This document shows positions 1-5,893 of a stretch of DNA of 10,750 nucleotides, piece by piece (within the stretch, counting starts at the first letter, position 1; each line of letters opens with the position of its first letter). Both the position numbers and the translations under genes were made by a program. Under the pieces are notes generated by a model. That model searched no databases and had not been told where the DNA came from. It saw only the letters and a list, made by a program, of their open reading frames with translations. The stretch comes from JBDTLH01 sp039934875 (lineage in GTDB: Bacteria; Acidobacteriota; Terriglobia; Terriglobales; Acidobacteriaceae): the NCBI GenBank assembly GCA_039934875.1, contig JBDTLH010000203.1, positions 1 to 10,750 on the forward strand, written 5' to 3'.

Positions 1-642
1 CTCCGCCGCCGCGCGGTTGAGCGTGGTCATGGAGTTCGTCGCAGCATCTATCCACCCCTGTTCGGCTTTGCCCTTCTTGATTGCCGTGGAGATCACTCCG
101 GTGCCCAGCGCCTTGGTGAAGAGCAACACATCCCCCGGCTTCGCGCCGCCATTGGCCAGCACCCGCTCTGGATGCACCGTGCCGGTAACCGCATACCCGA
201 ACTTCATCTCATCGTCGCGTATGCTGTGGCCGCCGATCACCGTACAGCCCGCCTCGATCATTTTGGAGAGGCCGCCCGCCAGCACCCGCTCCAATACCTC
301 CAAATCTTCGCCATCGGGGAAGCACACGATCGCCAGCGCACTCATGGGCCGCCCTCCCATGGCATAGACATCGCTCAGCGCATTGACTGCGGCAATTTGT
401 CCGAAAATATGAGGATCGTCAACAATGGGAGTGAAAAAATCGACCGTCTGCACCAGAGCAAGCTCCACCGAGAGCTTATATACGCCGGCATCGTCGGCGT
501 TTTCAAAGCCAATCAGAACATTCGGGTCGTGTTGCCGGGCTAATCTCCCAAGCACCGAGTCCAGCGCCGCCGGACTTAGTTTGGAAGCTCAACCCGCCGC
601 CTTCACCCGTTCCGTCAGCCGCGCCTTCTGCTGTTCGCTCAC
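1..642 (-). CDS. selD: Selenophosphate synthase SelD, selenocysteine-containing (C-terminus beyond window)
   Basis: SelD makes selenophosphate from selenide and ATP, the selenium donor for selenocysteine and selenouridine synthesis. The minus strand from 642 reads VSEQQKARLTERVKAAG, then TGA (589-591), then ASKLSPAALDSVLGRLARQH, and stays open to base 1 (214 codons; the family is about 350 aa). Other family segments follow: ENADDAGVYKL, QTVDFFTPIVDDPH, NALSDVYAMGGRPMSALAI, EAGCTVIGGHSIRDDEMKFG and FTKALGTGVISTAIKKG. The TGA falls where E. coli SelD has catalytic Cys17, so it is read as Sec at residue 18. GTG 642 is the first ordinary start after an upstream in-frame stop and lies 16 nt after the preceding gene, so translational coupling is likely; its ribosome site is weak. 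A gene caller that treats TGA only as stop would lose or shorten this gene. The family call is nearly certain; Sec insertion is inferred from the alignment and the hairpin. Confidence 0.93.
558..576 (-). promoter_or_regulatory. Candidate bacterial SECIS hairpin of selD
   Basis: Within the selD mRNA, nucleotides 13-31 after the UGA can fold as AGUCCGGC / GCUGGACU around the loop GGC. This gives eight pairs, one of them G-U. The loop lies 21-23 nt after the UGA, within the short distance used by bacterial SECIS elements, which are read by SelB inside the coding region. A G in the loop fits the loose bacterial consensus. The fold was made by hand and not scored for energy. Confidence 0.6.
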
Positions 643-658
643 CCCGCCATTGTAGCCG

Positions 659-1192
659 TCAGCCCTGATGATGCTCGGCGATCTTCTTCATGGCAATTGC
701 CATGGCCGCCGCGCCCAAGGTCTTCACCAGCGTGGGATGCTCCGCATAGACCTGGCTTACCTTGTCGATAATCGACGGGTCCGCCTGATGCACATGCTCG
801 GCCAGCGCCTGCACCTGCTGCGGATCTACCTTTGCCGCCTGCTCCGGCGTGACGCTGGTTTGTCCGCTCTGCAACAGCGAAGCCAGCGCGGGACTGCTGC
901 CGCCCAGCTTGGATAATAGCGACGGTCCGGCCGCCGATAGCAGCGTGGTCAGCATGGTCGCCTTCTGCGCGCCATCGCCGTTGGAGAAGAGCTGCGACGC
1001 CATCTGCGAGAAGGGCGGAGTATTGCCTGAACAAAAGGCCTCCGCCAATCCGCTCGCCACCGACGAACTGGGCACCGCCTTGGCTACCTGCTCGAATTGC
1101 GCGCCGGTCTCTTCGGCATTGCCCGGATTGGTGTTGGCGTTAGCGCCGGAAAACTTATTCAGAATGTCCCCGATACCGGATAGAAATCCCAT
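659..1192 (-). CDS. Small Ala/Ser-rich protein of unknown function, upstream of selD
   Basis: A 177-aa protein I cannot assign to a characterised family. It starts MGFLSGIGDILNKFSG, then has a low-complexity Asn/Thr stretch (about residues 17-30). The rest looks helical and rich in Ala, Ser, Gln and Leu, with one Cys in 'EAFCSGN'. Near the C-terminus is a hydrophobic stretch, 'LGAAAMAIAMKK', and it ends HHQG. There is no signal peptide. The ATG at 1192 is preceded by GGGAGATGAGAC, a good ribosome site about 7 nt away, which supports translation. It resembles the DUF937/YidB-like class only in composition. It ends 16 nt before selD on the same strand, so the two are probably co-transcribed, but nothing in it points to selenium metabolism. 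Confidence 0.75.
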   Translation of the reverse strand: MGFLSGIGDILNKFSGANANTNPGNAEETGAQFEQVAKAVPSSSVASGLAEAFCSGNTPPFSQMASQLFSNGDGAQKATMLTTLLSAAGPSLLSKLGGSSPALASLLQSGQTSVTPEQAAKVDPQQVQALAEHVHQADPSIIDKVSQVYAEHPTLVKTLGAAAMAIAMKKIAEHHQG

Positions 1193-1356
1193 GTCTCATC
1201 TCCCATTTGCTTGAGCGTTCACTACCGCAAAATCTTACTCCGCATTGCGTTAGCAGTCGAAATCAGCTACTCCGGTAAAGCTGCGGTCAATTGTTTCCTC
1301 GAATCTGTTTACATCTGCTACGATCCCGACAGCTAATTCGAGGCTTCCGCAAACTC

Positions 1357-1560
1357 CGGTGCGTGGACTCGGCATAAACCCGAGGCCATGTTGGCGAGAT
1401 TCTTGACGGTGGTGCGGTTCGCGTCGGGCAGATCGGGAAAGAAATCGCTGAGGGGAGCGCGAAGCTCCACTCGTCCCCATTCGGCCAGCTCCATCTGCGT
1501 GGTGCTCCTGTATGTGAACGCCATGGCGCCGTTGCGAAAGGTGCATCTCGGGAGTGGCTT
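1357..1560 (-). pseudogene. Decayed duplicate fragment of the adjacent beta-lactamase-family gene
   Basis: Bases 1382-1539 align without gaps to 2420-2577 inside the neighbouring gene, with about 20 differences in 158 positions by eye. Weaker similarity with small indels extends to about 1357 and 1560. Read on the minus strand it gives MAFTYRSTTQMELAEWGR and then LSDFFPDLPDANRTTVKNLA, matching residues about 104-152 of the intact protein. An extra base near 1540, an extra A near 1376 and a deletion near 1365 break the frame at both ends. There is no signal peptide, upstream half or C-terminal half. It is best read as the remnant of a tandem paralogue that was mostly deleted. Confidence 0.8.
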
Positions 1561-1623
1561 AAAGAGTTTTAATTACAGGCACTGTTTTTGAAGTTGAAGC
1601 ACCGCGAAGCTCCGAACTCAGGA

Positions 1624-2871
1624 TCAAGGCTTCGGAATGGTGTTCGGCGCCAATGCGTTCACCAGCGAAATAAAGACTTCGGGGCTGCTATTGGCGTAGT
1701 CGCCCTTCTCGTTGAAGGCCTCAGGTTTGTAGGTGGTCACGACGCTCACGGTGAGTTTCTTCGCTGGCAGATAGCCCACGCTCGCGCCCGAGCCTGCGAA
1801 ATTTTTGGTTTGCGTGATCCAGGGGCCGACGTTCACAACGCCCAAGCCGTAGTTGAATGCCACGGTATTGCGGCGGCACACGGGACACTTGGGGTCGGGG
1901 TGGCCGAAGCCGACGAGGTTGGGGCCTACCTGCGCCTGATACGACTTTTTGGAGAGGAGCTTGCCGGTGCCGACCGCCTCCATGGACTTGCTCATGTCCG
2001 TGATGTCGGTAACCTGGACGGCCCCTTCGGCGGTGGTCCAGGAGGGGTTCCAGAAGGTGGATTCCTCATAGAAACCCACCTCAGGCGGAACGTGGAGGTC
2101 CGCACGCCGCTCGGAGCTGAATGCGTGCAACACCGGTTGCGGAATCTCCGGCGTGGAGAAGCTGTGGGTCTGCTTCAGGCCCATGGGATCAAAGATGTAT
2201 TCGTCCATTCCCTTGGCCAGCGGCATCTGGGTGATCTTCTCGAGCACCCGGCCGAGAATGACATAGTTGGTGTGCGAGTAGCCCCAGTTTTCGCCCGGCT
2301 CAAACATCATCGGCTTGGTGATCCCAATATGGATCAGCTCCTCCGAGCTCCACTGGCGGAAAGGATGGAGAACGGTGCCCACCAGCAGCTCCGGTGTGTA
2401 AACATAGTCGGCATAACCCGAGGTCATGTTGGCGAGGTTCTTGAGGGTGATGTGGCTCGCGTCGGGCAGATCGGGAAAGAAGTCGCTGAGATGAGCGCCC
2501 AGTTCCACTCGGCCCCGATCGACCAGCTCCATCAGCATGGTGCTCATGTAAGTGAACGCCATGGCGCCGTTGCGAAAGTGCATCGCGGGAGTGGCGGGCA
2601 CACCTGTCATCGATTCGCCAAACGCCGCCGTGTACACATTGTCGCCTCCGCTTCGCACCTGCACGATGAGCGACTTCAGGTGATACTGCTTCATGGCATC
2701 GCGCGCGATCTTCTCGAGTTGCGGGTTCTGCTGTTGCTGATCGGAGGCCGTTGCCTGCGCGACGGCGCCGAAGCACGAGCTCAGTGCCACGGACGCGACC
2801 GCGAGCGTTCTAAGCAGTCGAGTCGCCCATGTCCAGTGAGGCGTGGCGGCTTTGGTATCGATAAATTGCAT
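1624..2871 (-). CDS. Secreted serine-beta-lactamase-family (PF00144-like) protein with altered active-site motifs
   Basis: A 415-aa protein with the class C beta-lactamase/D-alanyl-D-alanine-carboxypeptidase-like fold. ATG 2871 is chosen because TAGGAG lies 6 nt upstream and it gives a clean signal peptide (Arg-rich start, hydrophobic residues about 22-38, cleavage near AVAQA). An upstream ATG at 2895 is possible; the 3060 start is unlikely. Family-typical parts are SDFFPDLPDASHITLKNLAN (129-148), MTSGYADY (149-156), PGENWGYSHTNYVILGRVLE (192-211) and DPMGLKQT (228-235). The SxxK motif expected in 'FRxGSxxKxFT' reads FRNGAMAFT, so Ser is A103 and Lys is F106. YxN reads YSH (198-200). HxG reads GSG (360-362). 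Penicillin-type hydrolysis by the usual mechanism therefore looks impossible. A CPVC pair (329-332) could bind metal or form a disulfide. A partial duplicate lies just downstream. The fold is confident; the function is unknown. Confidence 0.85.
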   Translation of the reverse strand: MQFIDTKAATPHWTWATRLLRTLAVASVALSSCFGAVAQATASDQQQQNPQLEKIARDAMKQYHLKSLIVQVRSGGDNVYTAAFGESMTGVPATPAMHFRNGAMAFTYMSTMLMELVDRGRVELGAHLSDFFPDLPDASHITLKNLANMTSGYADYVYTPELLVGTVLHPFRQWSSEELIHIGITKPMMFEPGENWGYSHTNYVILGRVLEKITQMPLAKGMDEYIFDPMGLKQTHSFSTPEIPQPVLHAFSSERRADLHVPPEVGFYEESTFWNPSWTTAEGAVQVTDITDMSKSMEAVGTGKLLSKKSYQAQVGPNLVGFGHPDPKCPVCRRNTVAFNYGLGVVNVGPWITQTKNFAGSGASVGYLPAKKLTVSVVTTYKPEAFNEKGDYANSSPEVFISLVNALAPNTIPKP

Positions 2872-3099
2872 GGCGGCTCCTACACCAAGAAACATACGCC
2901 TAATTGGTTTTATTGCGGGCCTTTGTCTTCTGAAGGCCAAGAACCCGCGCCTGGCCGCGGCATACTCTCCGGCTTCAACGACTGCTTTAGCGCCTTGAGT
3001 TGTTCCGCTGATAACGCAACGCTTACCTTTTGAACATCCGGCATACTCGCTCAGTAGCATAACTTACTACTCTTGCCGAAGGACGAATCGGCTCGAAAA
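2872..3099. other. Spacer between the helix-turn-helix gene and the beta-lactamase-family gene
   Basis: I see no convincing gene here. The beta-lactamase-family frame stays open up to 3060 on the minus strand, but the extra residues resemble no family and precede a good signal peptide, so the stretch is more likely 5' leader. Apart from the TAGGAG ribosome site (about 2878-2883), no strong promoter or terminator could be identified. Confidence 0.4.
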
Positions 3100-3354
3100 C
3101 TAACCTCGTGCGCCGGACCGCACCGCGGCAGGTTTCCTGCGCGGCACAACCGCCGCCACTGGCTTGCGTTTCATGCCTATGGAGCTTTGCTCTTCCATCC
3201 ATTGGTCGAGCTTCGATTTTTTGAAGCGCCAGCGGTTCCCTAGCTTGAACGCGGGTATCCGCTCCTCCGACGCATATTTATAGAGCGTGTCCGGGCTGAC
3301 GCCCAGATACGCCGATGCTTGCCGGATATTCATCACCTCTCGTGCCTCTACCAT
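3100..3354 (-). CDS. Excisionase/MerR-type helix-turn-helix DNA-binding protein
   Basis: An 84-aa protein. Residues 8-53 are a classic excisionase-family helix-turn-helix domain (HTH_17 type): MNIRQASAYLGVSPDTLYKY, then ERIPAFKLGNRWRFKKSKLD, then QWME. The tail (about 62-84) is basic (KRKP, PRRKP, RSGARG) and probably adds non-specific DNA contact. ATG 3354 is chosen because GAGG sits about 9 nt upstream; TTG 3363 is possible, and ATG 3333 has a ribosome site that is too close. Such proteins occur as phage or transposon excisionases and also as stand-alone chromosomal regulators. No integrase or attachment site is visible here, so a regulator or a leftover of a mobile element is equally possible. 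Confidence 0.85.
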   Translation of the reverse strand: MVEAREVMNIRQASAYLGVSPDTLYKYASEERIPAFKLGNRWRFKKSKLDQWMEEQSSIGMKRKPVAAVVPRRKPAAVRSGARG

Positions 3355-3363
3355 GGGCTGCAA

Positions 3364-3704
3364 CCTCGCTTTCTTGCGATCTGTTTCCGCTTCAGGACTG
3401 TTTCTTAGCAGAGCATTCCGTTTGCTTACCTGTTTCTCATGAAATGAGCAGGTGTGTGCGTGTTATACCGCAACTATGCGCGGTACTCAAGGCAGAGTTG
3501 CACGACCGTGCTTTCGTCGACACGGGTTAGCAGGCCGAAAAGCGCGTCCGACGCGCCCGCTGGTGTCGTTGAAGTTGCAGAACACAATCCGTTGCGGTGT
3601 TGATGCACAAGGAACGCTGCTGAATACCGAATTCCATTTCAATCGCAATCTCCCGAGTGCCGCCCTCCTCCCATATCTCTATTCTCACTTCATAAGGAGC
3701 AGTT
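3364..3704. other. Gene-poor stretch between the helix-turn-helix gene and the flavin-reductase remnant
   Basis: The open frames on both strands here are short, have unremarkable composition and resemble nothing I know. The only clear local structure is the palindrome CTCAT-GAA-ATGAG near 3436-3450, flanked by CCTG and CAGG. The region probably holds promoters of the flanking, divergently oriented genes. Confidence 0.4.
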
Positions 3705-3857
3705 ATGCATAAAGCCATAGAGCCCCCCATCCTGTATTTCGGGACCCTAGTCGCGATCCTCAGCACACTTAACGAAGACGGCACACCGGAATCGATGTAT
3801 GCGCGCCGCAGGCCGTCGCTCGTGAACCCGGTTGCTACAGAGCTGGTTTCCGCATGA
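3705..3857 (+). pseudogene. N-terminal remnant of a flavin-reductase-family gene
   Basis: A 50-codon frame begins with ATG 3705, five nt after a perfect AAGGAG. Its first about 28 residues, MHKAIEPPILYFGTLVAILS followed by TLNEDGTPE, match the N-terminus of flavin-reductase-family (FMN-binding split-barrel) proteins, which typically start M-KAIEPPILYFGTPVVLIS and then TxNEDGTPNLAPMSS. After about base 3790 the similarity stops. The frame continues with an unrelated Arg-rich tail and ends at TGA 3855-3857. Full-length relatives are about 200 aa. The intact ribosome site with a sudden loss of homology suggests an internal deletion or a recombination junction. A short peptide may still be translated. 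Confidence 0.6.
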
Positions 3858-3897
3858 TAACGAAGCGCAGGCCGCCGACATCAAACAGCAAACCGCC

Positions 3898-5118
3898 ATG
3901 CTGATTACAAAATTCGCGGCTGCACTTCTGCTGCTTATAGGCTTCGCTTACGCCGCCGATGTATGCCATCCGGAGATCAACGCCCCAACCGATGCGGCGG
4001 AGGTCAAGCAGCAACTCGCCGGCATGAAGTCGCTGCTGGCAAATGCGACCGACCGCCAAACCGTCCTCTATATCATCTCGACGGCGCAGGCGCATCTCGG
4101 CGACTGGGACGCTGCTTACCGCTCCCTGCAAACCGCCACCTCGGAGCGGCCCTGGTTCGACCCTTCCGGCGAGCCGGCGTTTCAGCCGGTATTGAATTGT
4201 CCGAGTGTCCAGACCGCGATCGCGAAGGTGCGCGCCGGGAGTCCGCCGGTGCGCAGCGCGCAACTTTATCTCACGGTGCCGCCCGCCGACCTGTTTCCTG
4301 AAGGGATCGCAGTTGATGCTAAAACTGGCGAGTTCTATTTAAGCAGTACGTTCCATCGCAAGATACTCCGCATTGGTCCGGACAAGGCTGTGCATGACTT
4401 CATCACTTCGGGCGACCAGGGCACGCTGGAGGTTCTGGGTGTTCGCATGGACCCGCGCGATCACTCGGTTTGGGCGAACAGCGAAGATGAAATGCATGGC
4501 AAGTCATGGCTGCATCACTGGGACCACTCGGGGAAGTTGATGGCGCGCTACACGGTGGAAGGCGGCAACCATCTCTTCAACGATTTAGTTATTACGCGCG
4601 CGGGAGACGTGTATCTCACTGACAGCGCCGAAAAGGCGTTTTACGAATTACCGAATGGCGCGAATACATTGCAGCGGATCGCTCTGCCCAACGCTTATTA
4701 TCCCAATGGGATTGCATTGAGCGATGACGAAAAGTATCTTTATGTGTCCGATGCGTTCGATCTTTTTCAAATCGATGTAAGCACGAATGCCATTCGCAGG
4801 CTTGCACCGCCGAAAGGCGCGAGCATTGCGGGATTCGATGGTTTGTATTTCTATCGCGGCTCGCTTATCGGAATACAGAACGGAATGGGCACCCCTCGTG
4901 TTCTTCAAGTAAAACTTTCAGCTTCAGGCGATAGCGCATTGAGCGTGCGCACACTTGAGTACCGCTCTCCGATGGTTCAACTACCGACCACCGGGGCGAT
5001 CTACAAAGGACGCTTCTATTTCATCGCCAACAGCCAGATCGATCAGGAGCAGGGTGGGAAAATCAAAGAATCTGCAAAGCTGAAGCCGGTGCACATCGCG
5101 GTCATACCTATTCCCTGA
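3898..5118 (+). CDS. Secreted SMP-30/gluconolactonase-like beta-propeller protein
   Basis: A 406-aa protein. ATG 3898 gives a good signal peptide (MLITKFAAALLLLIGFAYAA, cleavage about residue 20); the frame is open from TTG 3832, but that start would bury the signal. Residues about 30-115 look helical and TPR-like (LYIISTAQAHLGDWDAAYRS). From about 125 to the end is a six-bladed propeller of the SMP-30/gluconolactonase/LRE class: LFPEGIAVDAKTGEFYLSS, NDLVITRAGDVYLTDSA, YPNGIALSDDEKYLYVSDA and IAGFDGLYFYRG. In this family the Glu of PEG, the Asn of PNG or ND and the Asp of a DG motif bind the divalent metal; candidates for all three are visible. Relatives hydrolyse sugar lactones or related esters. 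The substrate cannot be told. It probably acts in the periplasm. It ends 7 nt from the convergent antitoxin gene. Confidence 0.85.
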   Translation: MLITKFAAALLLLIGFAYAADVCHPEINAPTDAAEVKQQLAGMKSLLANATDRQTVLYIISTAQAHLGDWDAAYRSLQTATSERPWFDPSGEPAFQPVLNCPSVQTAIAKVRAGSPPVRSAQLYLTVPPADLFPEGIAVDAKTGEFYLSSTFHRKILRIGPDKAVHDFITSGDQGTLEVLGVRMDPRDHSVWANSEDEMHGKSWLHHWDHSGKLMARYTVEGGNHLFNDLVITRAGDVYLTDSAEKAFYELPNGANTLQRIALPNAYYPNGIALSDDEKYLYVSDAFDLFQIDVSTNAIRRLAPPKGASIAGFDGLYFYRGSLIGIQNGMGTPRVLQVKLSASGDSALSVRTLEYRSPMVQLPTTGAIYKGRFYFIANSQIDQEQGGKIKESAKLKPVHIAVIPIP

Positions 5119-5125
5119 CCTGGTC

Positions 5126-5575
5126 TTAGCGCCCGCCTCGCCGCGCATCCAGCAACTGGCGCACGCGCAGTAGGTTGGGGATGCCGCCCTGCATCATGTA
5201 CGCCAAGGGGGTTGCTCCCGAGAATACGGAATTGCTGTTGGGCAGCCCGATCCAGAGGTCAGCGAGTCGTTGGCTGTAGAGAATATTGAGCGCCTTGAAG
5301 ATGCCGACCAGCATTGAAATGCGGGTGAGTTTGTCCTGGTCGAGGCGGCGGATACGGCCGCCCTTCCACTGGTAGAAGGCGCCGTTGGAGACTCCGCCTA
5401 AGAGTTGTCGGGCGTCTTCGTCGCGCAATTTCCAGCAGTCCACAATACGAAGAAACGCTTTGATTGCGGTAGGGCTGAGGCGCTCCTGCACCGGCTTGCT
5501 GGAGAGGTCAACCGGGACCTCTTCGGTGAAGCCAGCGATGATGCCGGGGAGTTCGGCTACAGCCTGCTCGATCAA
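5126..5575 (-). CDS. Orphan Xre/MbcA/ParS-type antitoxin (DUF2384 family)
   Basis: A 149-aa protein of the antitoxin class that usually partners a RES-domain toxin. Residues about 32-73 form the Xre-like DNA-binding part (RLSPTAIKAFLRIVDCWKLR to FYQWKGG). Residues about 86-145 match the MbcA/ParS toxin-binding part (ILYSQRLADLWIGLPNSNSV, then SGATPLAYMMQGGIPNLLRV). The only usable start is TTG 5575, after the in-frame TAG at 5603-5605. GGAG (5584-5587) lies 8 nt upstream, which supports it. In intact systems the toxin gene normally follows the antitoxin, but the next gene here is the convergent propeller gene after 7 nt, and no RES-domain frame is present. It may be a relic, may neutralise a toxin elsewhere, or may act only as a repressor. 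Autoregulation is strongly suggested by the operator described separately. Confidence 0.85.
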   Translation of the reverse strand: MIEQAVAELPGIIAGFTEEVPVDLSSKPVQERLSPTAIKAFLRIVDCWKLRDEDARQLLGGVSNGAFYQWKGGRIRRLDQDKLTRISMLVGIFKALNILYSQRLADLWIGLPNSNSVFSGATPLAYMMQGGIPNLLRVRQLLDARRGGR

Positions 5576-5582
5576 TCGAATA

Positions 5583-5627
5583 ACTCCATTATCGGAGTAC
5601 TATAACTCCTAAAGTGGAGAGATGCAA
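5583..5627 (-). promoter_or_regulatory. Antitoxin promoter with three-half-site operator
   Basis: On the minus strand, TTGCAT (5622-5627) is separated by exactly 17 nt from TATAGT (5599-5604), a near-consensus housekeeping promoter. On the plus strand the half-sites run ACTCC (5583-5587), N6, GGAGT (5594-5598), N6, ACTCC (5605-5609), so each pair is inverted and the centres are 11 bp apart, one helical turn. The -10 box is exactly one of the N6 spacers, and the third half-site overlaps the Shine-Dalgarno GGAG. Binding of the encoded protein would cover both the -10 box and the ribosome site. Positions are read directly; the repression role is inference. Confidence 0.65.
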
Positions 5628-5642
5628 ATTAGGCTGCTAGCG

Positions 5643-5885
5643 GCTGGCTACTGGCTGCTGGCTGCTTTGAAAGATGCCAGCTTCCACCTCGTACCTTGAC
5701 CTTAAAACTCTACTAAGGATTTAAGGTTTGCGTTCACTGCCACGAAGAGTGCGGAATCTTTATGATTTTTGATCGTTTTTGATCACTTTTTTGCCGTTTC
5801 TAAGCCCTTTTTTCGATCAGACGGACGGGCCTTAACTCGCCTTACACTCGCTTAAAGCTTTCACCTCCAGCAGCCAGTGACCAGC
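5643..5885. repeat. Imperfect inverted repeat flanking an AT-rich spacer
   Basis: Left arm 5643-5661 (GCTGGCTACTGGCTGCTGG) and the reverse complement of right arm 5867-5885 agree at 17 of 19 positions. The 205 bases between them are AT-richer than the surroundings and contain runs of T and two TTGATC copies (about 5768-5784), with no gene. The left arm is itself a short GGCTGCT/GGCTACT tandem array. It could be a small non-autonomous palindromic element or a family of CTGGCTGCTGG repeats that happens to occur on both sides. I see no target-site duplication. Confidence 0.5.
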
Positions 5886-5893
5886 AGCAGAAG

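Noticed and set aside
1588..3033. A 481-codon open frame on the plus strand
   Set aside because: It is exactly antisense to the beta-lactamase-family gene, has His/Arg/Gly-rich random-looking composition and no family resemblance. It is a by-product of GC-rich codon use.
3100..3354. The helix-turn-helix gene as proof of an integrated phage or transposon
   Set aside because: No integrase, no attachment-site repeats and no phage genes are visible. Stand-alone chromosomal members of this family are common.
3527..3784. An 85-codon minus-strand frame over the flavin-reductase remnant
   Set aside because: No ribosome site, no recognisable motif, and the opposite strand carries clear family-like sequence.
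5126..5893. A RES-domain toxin gene paired with the antitoxin
   Set aside because: Neither strand around the antitoxin contains a frame with RES-type length or motifs.
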